Shown in pieces: positions 21,751 to 31,662 of a stretch of 64,000 bases of DNA. Position numbers and translations under genes: made by a program. Below the pieces are notes generated by a model. It was not told the DNA's origin. It ran no database searches and worked only from the letters and a program-made list of their open reading frames with translations. The stretch spans positions 3,348,001 through 3,412,000 of the forward strand of contig OX637345.1 of NCBI GenBank assembly GCA_951799405.1, given 5' to 3'. The stretch is from Agapetus fuscipes. Its lineage: Eukaryota > Arthropoda > Insecta > Trichoptera > Glossosomatidae. Positions within the stretch are counted from its first letter, which is position 1. Every line of letters begins with the position of its first letter.

Positions 21751-21849
21751 ATTGACGCCGCGAACGTGGGGCCAAGTCACTTGGAAAGTGACAACCCAAG
21801 TACCGGAGGACTGACTTGTGGCGCCCAACAAAGAACCAGAAGCAAGACA

Positions 21850-23229
21850 ATGAAGACTGCGCGGCCCTGTGATGACTTGATGGAGCAGGGAGCTTCAGTC
21901 AATGAATACAGGACGCCAGTGGCACGGCTCCCCATGCCATTTTCGGGGAAGCCGGAGGAAGACCCAGGGCTATTTTTGGAGTCAGCCCTGGCGTACTTCA
22001 AGGAGAATGCAACCCCAGAGAGCGAATGGGTGATGTGGGCAATGGATTGGCTGCAGGGGGAAGCGGCTGCCTGGATGGCGGAGCTCCCAGTGACAGACTG
22101 GCTGGAGGTTGAATGTGCCCTGGAGGGAAGATTCAACAGCAAGTCAAGGAGGGAGAGAGGCCACTTCCTGTACCTCTATGGACGGCAGGAGCTCGGGGAG
22201 GAGGCAATGGGATTCATCCTGAGGAAGAGAGCGCTGGCCAAGCGCTTCTGCAGCACGCACTCGGAGCAGGAGGTCATCCAGCACACTATGGACCTCCTGT
22301 TGCCGCAGTGCCAGGCGAGACTTCAGAGCGCCAGCGCCTCCTGGAGCAAGCTTCTCGCAGCTGCGGCAGGCTGTGAAAGCAGGGGCAGCATCGGATCTCA
22401 TCAGCAAGAAGGGCGACGGCAAGGGGATTGGCAGCCAGCAGCCCATCACCATCAGACCGAAAGGCAGTCACCAGCCCTGAATAAACGTCCAATGGCATGG
22501 CAGCCACGGCCAGGTAGCGAGCAAGAGACCGAAAGGACATGTTGGCACTGTTCAGGACCACATCTCGACCGGTCTTGCCCCGACCGTGAGGAGAAGCCTT
22601 CGCAACCGGAATCAAGCCAGGATGAAGGTGAACCGGAGCATGCAAGTGTCAGCATTCTGAGGGACGCAGAAGTTCCTGAGGACACTCTGAGAGCAGTCGA
22701 GGAGTCTCAACGTGTGGAAGAGACACTGGCTCCAGAAGTTTCAGAATTCAGCCACTTCTGCCCTGGTCAGAATGGGAGCCATGCAGAGCCTGAGGCAGAC
22801 GCGCTGCCAAGAGACATGGAAGATGACTCTTTGGAGAACGAGCTGTACTTTGAACGCGAATCCCACCCGCAAGTGTGTGAAGTGGAAGACTCGACGTTTG
22901 ACACGATCAAGAGGAACTTGAAACCAGTCAGCATGGAGGTGCAAAGTGGACGACAACTCGTGCTAGAGGACTCCGGCTCGAAGAGGAATCAGAGCCATGG
23001 GATGGCCAGGAAACAGCCACCCCGCACCAGCAGAGACGTGCACCCAGATCAGCTTAGGTTACCGCCCGACAAGCAGGAGGAGGATCCGATCGAGCAGTAC
23101 ACGAGGCCGCCGGATACGACGCCTCGCCTTCAGCGCGCACCACCTCTCCACGAACATCGGAAGAGAAGGAAAAGGATGAAGGAACCGTGGCCAGGGGTGA
23201 AAATTCTGTGGCAAGGGTTGAGAGCGTAA
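21850..23229 (+). CDS. Gag-like polyprotein of LTR element
   Basis: About 459 codons from the ATG at 21850. The frame is open 28 codons further upstream, but that part crosses a tggcgcccaac leader. Residues ~20-150 resemble a retrotransposon capsid region (FSGKPEEDPGLFLE..., WLQGEAAAW, LEGRFNS). A zinc knuckle follows at Cys231-Cys234-His238-Cys243, one residue tighter than the usual CX2CX4HX4C. The last ~210 residues are acidic and then basic, without enzyme motifs. The frame ends 37 bases before the right LTR. Codon use is GC-rich compared with the flanks. Confidence 0.8.
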   Translation: MKTARPCDDLMEQGASVNEYRTPVARLPMPFSGKPEEDPGLFLESALAYFKENATPESEWVMWAMDWLQGEAAAWMAELPVTDWLEVECALEGRFNSKSRRERGHFLYLYGRQELGEEAMGFILRKRALAKRFCSTHSEQEVIQHTMDLLLPQCQARLQSASASWSKLLAAAAGCESRGSIGSHQQEGRRQGDWQPAAHHHQTERQSPALNKRPMAWQPRPGSEQETERTCWHCSGPHLDRSCPDREEKPSQPESSQDEGEPEHASVSILRDAEVPEDTLRAVEESQRVEETLAPEVSEFSHFCPGQNGSHAEPEADALPRDMEDDSLENELYFERESHPQVCEVEDSTFDTIKRNLKPVSMEVQSGRQLVLEDSGSKRNQSHGMARKQPPRTSRDVHPDQLRLPPDKQEEDPIEQYTRPPDTTPRLQRAPPLHEHRKRRKRMKEPWPGVKILWQGLRA

Positions 23230-23266
23230 GGAGGGTTAAGTTTTGTCAACAGAAGATGGTGGGAAT

Positions 23267-23573
23267 TGATACGGCACACTTTTTTGTGCAGGCCCTGAAT
23301 TTCGCCATCCGTCGAACTCCTTGACAAAACTTAACCCTACACGCTGATTGGCCGGCGTTCGGCAAGACACCGGCCGAGCCGAATTTACTGTAACAAAATT
23401 TATGTGTTTTATTGTAATAAAAAGGGAATAATTTTTCACAAGGTTGTCGGCCTGTTGGCCCGAAGACCGGTTCTGTTTGTAATTTGTACTGAAAAGAGAA
23501 AAAGAGAATAAAAAAACGAAAGTTAAGAAAAACCCTTCAACCAAGTCTTTTTGATTTTGAAGAGAGGGTATCA
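23267..23573 (+). repeat. 3' LTR
   Basis: Same length as the 5' LTR and no difference seen by eye. Confidence 0.9.
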
Positions 23574-23870
23574 ATATATTGCCTACCTATAAGGCGCATG
23601 TGCCTGTATGGGATGCACGCCCCAGTGATAATAAATCTTTCTAGAAATAAATAGACGCTTAGGTGGCCAATTTGTGATATAATTTGATTTTGTCTGAGAT
23701 GGTTGAACCAAAGGTTCTAGTAAAATCTAGAAAGGTGGTGGGTAGCGATTCTCCATGCTTCGAGAATGATCTTTATTCTTAGTATAAATTAAGGACCGAA
23801 ATTGCATGCAGCTTCAGAAACCAATCAAATGCAACTATTAGTTGCATGTGCCTGTATGGGATGCATGCCC
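23574..23870. repeat. Repeat with heat-shock-element-like words
   Basis: It shares ctagaaataaa, ttctag-aaaatctag and cgagaatgatctttatt with 43600-43790. ttctagaa-type words resemble nTTCnnGAAn heat-shock elements. gcatgtgcctgtatgggatg occurs at both ends (about 23593 and 23843). It may be a decayed LTR. Confidence 0.45.
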
Positions 23871-23875
23871 CAGCG

Positions 23876-23921
23876 GCCACCCCTAGTGGAACGGCGGCAG
23901 TATACAGTAACAGTAACAGAA
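23876..23921 (+). mobile_element. LINE-1a 3' tail beside a splice donor
   Basis: ggccacccctagtggaacgg plus (acagta)n. It ends about 9 bases from the SPATA20 exon boundary at 23930, just beyond the donor consensus. Confidence 0.65.
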
Positions 23922-23929
23922 ATCCTTAC

Positions 23930-24138
23930 CTTCCTTCAGCTTCAGCACCACATTGGCGTCCCCAAGCGGGCTGGTGAAGTAGCCGTCTCCTTCGGGGTCC
24001 CAGAACAGAGCGTCCTGCTTCTCCTGGAGACTGCTGGCCCAGTACAGCCACTCCCGGTTCAGCGAGGCCTCGTAGAGGTCCAGCAGACCACGGATGAGGA
24101 AGGCGTAGTCGTCCAGGAAACCATTGATGGGAACAGAC
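23930..24138 (-). CDS. SPATA20: SPATA20, downstream coding exon
   Basis: On the minus strand the acceptor ends ...ctttcag and the donor is gaag|gtaagg. Its first base completes the codon left open by the upstream exon (AT|G, Met). It encodes SVPINGFLDDYAFLIRGLLD and continues to LKLKEG, matching the SPATA20/YyaL alpha-barrel region. The exon ends in phase 1. The family continues about 150-190 residues further, beginning near a DGAEPS-type motif that was not found between here and position 1. Confidence 0.93.
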
Positions 24139-24239
24139 CTGAAAGAATACACATCTATAATGGAATAAGAGTTTAAAGCTAACACGGCCTGCGGTTGTTG
24201 TTGACAATGGAGAATTGTTTTCTGGAATCTGCTGCCATC

Positions 24240-24345
24240 TAAAATCTAAGTAGCAAGGAGATATTAACATTTAAAATTCATCAATGCATGCATCATCCAA
24301 TTTATAGGTTGGTATCCGGCTGACCACCCGTGCTGTAAAAAATGG
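24240..24345. mobile_element. Two SINE-A fragments
   Basis: A minus-oriented (aatct)-side piece meets a plus-oriented head piece (ataggttggtatccggctga), in the SPATA20 intron. Confidence 0.55.
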
Positions 24346-24644
24346 TTAAAAATGATATCCATTACAATATATTGTAGATTTAGATGTTCACAAAATAATC
24401 GCACAATTTCCTTGCAGTTTGCTTCATGATTTCCTATCTGGGTTTTGTGTGGCATTGACCTCATTTTACAGGCGTTTTTTAGCAAACATAGTTAGCAACA
24501 TTTGCTGTCTGCCAATGTGATAAAAAAACATACTTTCTACCCAAAATGAGAAGTCCGCACGTGAATTGGCATAGACAATATTGTGTCGTCACCCAGCCGG
24601 GTTGCTAGGGAAAAGGCAAACAAATATTTTGTTAATGGTAGCTA

Positions 24645-24895
24645 TTCCTTGACTTATAGGTTGGTATGAGGCTGACCACCCATACTGTAAAAAATGGTTC
24701 ACTTTGCCAATGTCACCCCTGTTTCAGGGAAGGTCGGCAAAAGTTGTGGGGCTTATGTTCATTTGAGGTTTGGATTTTATTTGTAAGTACACATTCAGCA
24801 TTTGTAAGCGCGAACTACACTTGTTGGTTTGTGGGCATCTGAGAGCTTTAAATGATTATATCCTTGCAACTTAGATTACAGATTACAGATTACAG
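24645..24895 (+). mobile_element. SINE-A, full length
   Basis: Head ttccttgacttataggttgg, end cttagattacagattacag. Confidence 0.82.
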
Positions 24896-25032
24896 TAGCT
24901 AAAGACGGCCGTCCCATACAAGACTGACGTTTGCTCGACGAAAAAAAAAAATCACAGAAAGTAAATGTTGCCATTTTTGGGATTGATAAAAAACTTGTAT
25001 ATGATGCTGTGGCAGCGCTGTTTATTTTTTAA

Positions 25033-25225
25033 TGCTTCGTAAAGACGAATGCAAATCATTGATGTATTTTTTCCTGGCCAAAAAATTATCAATGAAAAAT
25101 TCATAATTATTATTATGATTTATTAATAAAAAATTAACAGGAATTAAAAGAACCAGGAATAAAGGTATTGTGGAGGGACCCAATAAGATTCGAGCCAGCA
25201 TTGTTTTTATTTTGAACGGCTAGAA
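25033..25225 (-). mobile_element. SINE-D copy
   Basis: cgtaaagacgaatgcaaatc and gattcgagccagcattg match the family; diverged. Confidence 0.55.
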
Positions 25226-25299
25226 GTTACTATCTTGACTCGCTTGGATATAGCGCCGAATTTTTTTTTGTGTTTGCGATTTTAGGTGATTCCCAGGAA

Positions 25300-25385
25300 C
25301 CCTCTGTTAGCTTGGTCGTCGCTACGGAAAAATTCAATTAAACAAACAATACCCAGTTGCTGTAAGGCTGGATGGACCTTGAGTA
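25300..25385 (-). mobile_element. SINE-B fragment
   Basis: Contains agcttggtcgtcgctacg and acccagttgctgtaaggctg. Confidence 0.6.
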
Positions 25386-25389
25386 TTTT

Positions 25390-25865
25390 GTAATAATATT
25401 TTTTTAATAATATTTTTTCCTTTCTACATATTATGTAGAAAGGAAAAAAAAACTATCGTTTGAATAAATATATTTAAATCCGTTAGGTTACTATTTATGT
25501 ATAGCATTCCAAATTCAAAATAGTACATTTTTTGTTGATGGCAACACTTCAACACAGAGCAGTGAAGGTGAACAATTTTTTAAGGAACCAAAAAACGTAA
25601 AAACTAGTTTCCATGGCCACTTTCTACCAAAGGTGTTGATTACATAAAAACCGGGTTTAAATACTGGAAATTGAGTTTTAATAAAGGCAGGTGTGAGGAC
25701 GAGGTAATAACGCCTAAATAGGGGCATCAAACTTGGAAAAAAACGTATGAAGGAGAGTACATTGAAAGTTCAGTTTAAATTTAAAAAAAATAACATGAGT
25801 TTACTAACCAATTTAAAGACATTTTTTTCTAGAGCAAAATAATAGTTTAATTTTGATTGTCGGTT
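25390..25865. other. Noncoding (intron)
   Basis: A 24-base inverted repeat (tttcctttctacatattatg / its complement) centred near 25430. Otherwise nothing. Confidence 0.4.
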
Positions 25866-26076
25866 GAAGCTATCTAGCGTATTTGGAATAGAATAACGTT
25901 GGTTCGATCCCCGTTTAGGTCATTTGACCATAACTTGGGTCCTGGTTTAATCATTGGGTAATTATGCATGAAAATATACAACAATGAATTCTTAATTAAT
26001 TATATAAATACCTGTTTCTGGCCAGGCAGAATAGGTTAGTAAATTGCATTCCTCTTCACAAATCTATTTAAAAAAT
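25866..26076 (+). mobile_element. SINE-D, full length
   Basis: tRNA-like head ctatctagcgtatttggaat with B box ggttcgatccccg, body, and end cctcttcacaaatctattta. Best-oriented copy of the family. Confidence 0.75.
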
Positions 26077-26080
26077 CATG

Positions 26081-26137
26081 AGGTCCTTGACTAATAGGTT
26101 GGTATGAGGCTCACCCCCATACTGTAAAAAAATGGTA
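26081..26137 (+). mobile_element. SINE-A head fragment
   Basis: gtccttgactaataggttgg to actgtaaaaaaatgg. Confidence 0.6.
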
Positions 26138-26825
26138 CCTAGACCTGTAAGGTGGCAATATATGATGAATTTAGAATAAAAAAACAAGTATTGGAAGAAA
26201 AAGAGGCTTTAGACACCCTTAACGAAATACCACAAAAAAGTTAGTCACAGAAACGTAGCCATATTACTCAAGAATGTTCATAATACCGGACTTGATTAGA
26301 TTTGCATACTATTTCTAATCATACAGTCGATTTTAATACTCCATCACACGTCTTATCCAGGCAAACGTGTCCAGTATCACGTCCGATTCTCTATAATAAT
26401 ATTACGTTGCAGTAAACAAAAATAACTATGTATATAATCTATAATTCGTACGCAATAAAGATAAACAGGAGTGACGAGGTGCATACACAACACACAGCGT
26501 AAACAAAGTACTCACGATGTTTAGGAATCTGAAACCTGTGAATAATTGTTACAAATCGTTATAATTTGTAAACAAACACTTGCGGCTGATAACGGCTGAA
26601 TGGCCTCTGTTGACGAATCGAATAATCGAGTATTTTTAAATTCTGTGACTGTCGGTTTGATAAGAAATTCGGCACACGCCCGCATACCTTTTTATAATTA
26701 TTATTTATTTTTCAATGGAAAGGTTTGATATCACTGGCTTTGACTAAATGGACTAAGAACAGATTTAAATTTAGAATTTTTCCTCTTGGGAAAAGGTCAC
26801 AACCCTATGGAGACTGTTCTCCTAG
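26138..26825. other. Noncoding (intron)
   Basis: Nothing recognised. Confidence 0.35.
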
Positions 26826-26829
26826 TAAA

Positions 26830-27035
26830 TCAATCATTGATTTATAGAAAACTTGGCTGACTTTTGCCAATACCATCCCGGTTTCAGGGACAGGCAGCAG
26901 ATGGCTGCCAAGGTTTGTTTTTTTTTGTAAGAGCACATGCAGCATGTGTAAGCGCGAACTGTCACGTATCTGCCCGTGGGTGTGCATGAAATATACCTAA
27001 CCCATAAATGTGCATATATATTTGCAACTTTGATT
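26830..27035 (+). mobile_element. SINE-A, diverged
   Basis: Recognisable by cggtttcagggacaggcag, gcatgtgtaagcgcgaact and tatttgcaacttt. Confidence 0.6.
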
Positions 27036-27189
27036 ACAGTTGCTCTTAGCTTTACGAGAAGGCCTTTCGCCACGATTTATACATTCTTAATAGCATATAT
27101 GTGCTGTGGGTCCTTCTGACACATACATGCAGAACGGGTAAGAGCGGAGTGTGAGCATATACGATCCGAAAATAAAATAATCTGAAGAC

Positions 27190-27305
27190 AAAAAGAGAAG
27201 AGCAACAGTGATATGTGATGATTTTTCATGTGATGTTTTGTCCTGTGATGTCCTGCCATGTGATGTAAAGGCATGTGTTGTTTTGTCACTGTGCCGTTCT
27301 GTCAT
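27190..27305. repeat. Short minisatellite (catgtgatgttttgtc)
   Basis: About six degenerate 16-18-bp units. Confidence 0.55.
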
Positions 27306-28371
27306 GCAACCTAGTGGTACCTATACAGTATACGCTGGTTAGTGGTTCACATCGACTTGAGCCACTCGACCATAAACATGTCGTAACACGTAAGGCAGCA
27401 AGTGACGTCACGCTGTTTACTTCCTATATTTATTGTGTGAAGTATTTTACCTACAAAGAAGTCATGACTCTGCTTTAGGGATGTCACGGATGTGGCATTC
27501 CCGATATGGATACGGATACGGATACGCATATGGAATTATTTCGGATATCCGCATGTTTCGGTTACGGATATTACATTTTTAAGGAATGACGTCCGCACGT
27601 GAAACGACATAGACAAAATCGTGTCGTCACCCGGCCGGCTACACTGCCGTGATAGTTGGCGCGGTCGTTAGCGGAAGGACTACGGAAACAGTCGTGTTCT
27701 TTCGGGACAACCCGAAATCTCCCAGAGGCTCAGTTTCCACACAGGAATATTTCGTGAATAATTATCGATAGTGACGTCAAGCAAGATGGCCGCTCAATCA
27801 TGGCAATTTTGATATTATGATGATGCCCTGATTTCTGACTGTTGGTCAAACTGATTTGTCGGCAATTTTAACTTCGGAGCCCAAATGTCTGAAAAGTCAA
27901 AGACGACACTATCGATACTTATTCAAAAAATATTCGTGTGTGAAAACTGAGCCAAAGATGCATGCTGCCTGAGCTTGGGCACTGGAGGAATCTGGAGCGA
28001 GATGTGACTAAAGGTGGGTGTGCGACACAGTGCTGCGAGGTGCAACGCAGTAGCCAAGATGTCGGAACTGTAAACGTGTCATTATAAAATGAATGGTCAT
28101 TTTCAATGCAGTGGTTCGCCATCTCCAAATAACTAGACAAACCCCTTAATGCCCTTTTATGTTTTTGTTTTATGTATACTTAGATAGGCTCTGGGTACTC
28201 CAACGACACGGAGTTGCAGTCATTACATGATATTCGATATACACCCACACGCGTACGGATGTTGGGGGTGAAATCCGAAATCCAAGCCTTCAATACGTAT
28301 GGTTTTGCTTTGAGACTAGACTAAACAGTCGTTAGATACATAAGTCGACGACCAAAATTACAAGTAAGAAA

Positions 28372-28524
28372 AAAATAAATTTACTACCTGAGGATGACCA
28401 TATTGGTCGAAAACGTTAGTAGTTAATCTAAAATTTAATTTTTTTAATTTATGATATTTTTGTGAAATATAAACAGTGTTTTAAAGTTAATAAGGTGTTA
28501 TTTATTTATATAAAAATCGAAAGA
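28372..28524 (+). mobile_element. HHE element, 12-bp TSD
   Basis: Bounded by acaagtaagaaa at 28360-28371 and 28525-28536. It carries the hammerhead-like motif at 28383 and shares aaacagtgttt with the element at 60618. It is nested in the transposon at 27477. Confidence 0.65.
28383..28423 (+). ncRNA. Hammerhead-ribozyme-like motif
   Basis: actac, CTGAGGA (28388-28394), T, hairpin gacc-atatt-ggtc, GAAA (28409-28412), palindrome aacgtt overlapping its end, A at 28418, then gtagt that pairs with actac. This is the order of a minimal type I hammerhead with a palindromic stem III. The unpaired T between CTGAGGA and stem II departs from the consensus. Confidence 0.5.
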
Positions 28525-28761
28525 ACAAGTAAGAAACATTATGTGGCTTTAATTCTAGTTCAAATTTGGTTTTACAATCAGTCATTCGGTTTTACATCAG
28601 TCATTTAAGAATGCAATAACAATATAACATTCGTAATTTCATTGCATTATTCATTTGTCTGAAACTATCTGATGCTTTACGAATACTAACATATTTTTTT
28701 GTTATTTCGGATATCCGATAATCTTAGTTCCGGATACGGATATCCATGACATCCCTGCTTT

Positions 28762-29080
28762 GCACTCGCATGCATGCACCTACCTCTCCATTGTTATCGC
28801 CGTATATTTGCAAACCCACTGACCTTCAATATTTCATGATTTATTTTAATAACTATTTACCATTAAAACGAGGAAGCACATAATACATTTTACTGAATGC
28901 AAAATCAGACGATCGGTGTTGTGGGGTAGTCAGTCTTGACAAGAAATTATAACCTGATCTTTCGGGAGCGCGGCAAACATCCACTTCAAGCAAAGGCATT
29001 GGCGTAATGCTAGCTCCTTGACATGTGAAAAAAAGTAGGTTTCACAAACCAAAATGCGACCCCTTCGGAGATAACGTTCT
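28762..29080. other. Noncoding (intron)
   Basis: Nothing apart from a ~30-base SINE-C scrap (atgcgaccccttcggagata) near 29052. Confidence 0.4.
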
Positions 29081-29081
29081 T

Positions 29082-29580
29082 GGACCGGTCAGTAGTCCAG
29101 TGGCAACACTTCGGACTCGTAAATGGAAGGTTGTGGATTCGGATCCCGGCGGAGCACAAAAAATATACAATTTATATTTAAATTAAAAAAAAAAAATTTA
29201 AAACATAGTTTTATTTTCACTTATTTTGAGTTAACAAAGCCCAAGCGCTATCGGACTTTAACCGTCCATCTTCAGAGGCTAACTGAGGTTAAAAACAAAA
29301 GGGTTAAAATTCAGGATAAGAAAGAGAAAGTGGGTGGGGTTTTTCGGGCAGGTACTGTTAGTAGGGGAGAAGGACTGAATTTAAATTTCCAAATATGCTC
29401 TTCGCTGGGTTGAAAAAATTCATAAAACCTTTACCAAAGACCGGTTACTAAAAATGGTCTTGCTTGAGTATTGGCGCTTTGTAGGGACGACCAAGCTCGT
29501 ACACCTCTGCGGCACTACAACAAGTGTCATAGACCCCTAGAGTCTCGAGAATCTAGGGAGTCTCCCGCACAGGATTTCTT
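29082..29580 (+). mobile_element. SINE-B with alternative tail, interrupted
   Basis: Head ggaccggtcagtagtccagt retains the cttgg junction base pattern of the 5S fusion. The body is split by the element at 29185-29378. The 3' end (cctctgcggcactacaacaa to cgcacaggatttctt plus A-run) differs from the LINE-2 tail and matches only 34095-34406. Confidence 0.75.
29185..29378 (-). mobile_element. HHE-type retroelement inserted in SINE-B
   Basis: atttaaatt at 29176-29184 and 29379-29387. On the minus strand ctgaagatggac-ggttaaa-gtcc-gata (29275-29246) is a decayed hammerhead-like core, followed by an A-rich 3' end. Confidence 0.6.
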
Positions 29581-29584
29581 AAAA

Positions 29585-29983
29585 AAAAAAACGCGGCAAA
29601 TATTTGCCTACATGGTTGGGTTCATTGCGTTTTTTTCTTTGTGAAAAAAGTACATAAAAAATCGTCGTACAAACAAATATGTTGGCCATTTTGGATGTCG
29701 CGTTGAATTGCATTTCATCTCATTTTTTAATGGTCAGCACTCAGCATCACTTCCTGATATCCTTGACTCACATATCATCATCAAAACAGCTGATCCCACA
29801 GAGCAGTTCACATGGTGTGTTGACTCAGTCTCAAGACAGATATTTTATTTCAAAAATTATAAAAAAAAATCTGCAGGCACCTAAATATCATCCACAAACC
29901 CTGACAGCGATGTATTAATGCCCAAGGGATTTGTTTTTGTTTTTATTTCATGCTCCTCTTACACTTGATTTAGATCTTTCGAT
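29585..29983. other. Noncoding (intron)
   Basis: A 79-residue frame at 29679-29918 shows no domain. Confidence 0.35.
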
Positions 29984-29987
29984 ATGT

Positions 29988-30234
29988 CGCACGCTAATAA
30001 TAAAGGGCAATAACTCAAAAAAATTAGAATGTTGGGAAATCACGTTTGAAGTTCAGACAACCAGTACAACTTGTATGGGATGAAAAAGGCGACCGATGTT
30101 GTATCTCGGTCATATTCGTCCAAATTGAACGGCTGTCGCATTCTACCTATTCTTCTCGCATTGTTCTTGCGTTTTATTACAAAATCTCGATTTTTTCAAT
30201 TTTTGAGTTATTGCTCTTTATGATTAAGCGTGCG
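29988..30234. mobile_element. MITE-1 copy, TSD atgt
   Basis: Third 247-bp copy, atgt at 29984-29987 and 30235-30238. Slightly more diverged (cgcacgctaataataaaggg). Confidence 0.88.
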
Positions 30235-30387
30235 ATGTGGTTCGCAATAACAAAATGCTTTAGCGCCCAGGAGTGACAAAAAGTACTGTTTTGGCATGGA
30301 ACAAAACGATGTATCCACAATAACGAGTTATTCCAGTGCAGAACATGAGTTTCGCACAAAAAGAGCGCTCACCAAAAAGAAAACCTA

Positions 30388-30612
30388 TAATCTAAGTTGC
30401 AAAGATATTTTAACATTTAAAATGCATGCTCACAAACAGACGCGTGCAAGGAAACACTTACAAATGCATGTGTACATACTTACAAATTGAAAATAAAACC
30501 TCAAATGCACATAAACCCTGCAACTTTTGCCGGCCTTCCCTGATGACATTGGCAAAGTGAGCCATTTTTTTACAGTATGGATGGTCAGCCTTATACCAAC
30601 TAATAAGGCAAG
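30388..30612 (-). mobile_element. SINE-A (duplication copy 1)
   Basis: From ctaagttgcaaagat to ccaactaataaggca. The central ccctgatgacat is shortened. Confidence 0.7.
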
Positions 30613-31049
30613 AAAAATTATCATCCTAATTGAATTATATGGCTGGTTACGCATCGCATCACCGAAATTGAAACTGTCTGACCTGGTAAATGATTCTAGC
30701 TTTACACACACCTTTTGTGGTTTCATTTTAGCAAGGCGAGGGCATGCAATTTATTTTAATAAATCAGATCTCTCTTGACATAAAGTGAACACACCGAGTA
30801 TGACTATTTGTATAGATTATATACTAACTTGAAGTGTATAACATAAAATATTATGAAGCAGCTGTGTTATTTATAATCAGGTACTTAATTGCAATAAACA
30901 TACGGACAAGGACGCCATTAAGTGTATTCATATAATCAAATGCCCGTTATAGGAGAAAACAATTAAAATACTTCTATGATTTTACCGGGTTCAATTGAAT
31001 AAAAAATGCCGTTATTTATTTTAACACAATTTATTTCAGATAATGGTCA

Positions 31050-31185
31050 GAAAAAAATGGGTTTTTATGTTGAAAGTCCACATGGCCCATGTGTAAACGC
31101 GAACTTATACGTGTCTGCTAATGGGAATGCATTTAATATAAATCTCACTGAACTATAATATATCTTTGCAACTTTGATAATAAAT
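31050..31185 (+). mobile_element. SINE-A 3' half (copy 1)
   Basis: From gggtttttatgttgaaagtc to atctttgcaactttgat. Confidence 0.65.
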
Positions 31186-31437
31186 TATAGACCCCTAGTA
31201 TGTACTACAATAGAACTTTCAAAGGTGATGTTTAACAAGATGGCGACGATACTTCCGATTTTCCCCACTTTCAGTTAAAGTCGTGTCGATTCATAGATAG
31301 AATACGAAAATCTAGACCAGGGGTGACAAAAAGTACTGTTTTGGCATGGAACAAAACGATGTATCCACAATAACGAGTTATTCCAGTGCAGAACATGAGT
31401 TTCGCACAAAAAGAGCGCTCACCAAAAAGAAAACCTA

Positions 31438-31662
31438 TAATCTAAGTTGCAAAGATATTTTAACATTTAAAATGCATGCTCACAAACAGACGCGTGCAAG
31501 GAAACACTTACAAATGCATGTGTACATACTTACAAATTGAAAATAAAACCTCAAATGCACATAAACCCTGCAACTTTTGCCGGCCTTCCCTGATGACATT
31601 GGCAAAGTGAGCCATTTTTTTACAGTATGGATGGTCAGCCTTATACCAACTAATAAGGCAAG
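31438..31662 (-). mobile_element. SINE-A (duplication copy 2)
   Basis: Identical by eye to the copy at 30388. Confidence 0.7.

Larger units (their letters stand above)
21444..23573 (+). mobile_element. Gag-only LTR retrotransposon
   Basis: Two 307-bp direct repeats (21444-21750, 23267-23573) start tgatac and end gtatca, and appear identical by eye. They are flanked by atat at 21440-21443 and 23574-23577, a 4-bp duplication typical of Gypsy-type integration. Between them lie a primer-site-like leader, one gag-like frame and a purine-rich stretch (agaagatggtggga) before the right LTR. There is no protease, reverse transcriptase or integrase, so it depends on a related element in trans (TR-GAG type). 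Identical LTRs imply recent insertion. Confidence 0.9.
27477..28756. mobile_element. Nonautonomous DNA transposon, 1.28 kb
   Basis: Inverted ends agggatgtcacgga and its near complement, plus internal ggatacggatacgg and ggatatccg subterminal words. Flanked by gcttt at 27472-27476 and 28757-28761. No transposase frame. The ends resemble hAT termini, but the duplication is 5 bp rather than 8, so the superfamily is open. Confidence 0.65.

Noticed and set aside
21777..22645. Minus-strand frames opposite the gag gene
   Set aside because: Shadows of the GC-rich gag reading frame.
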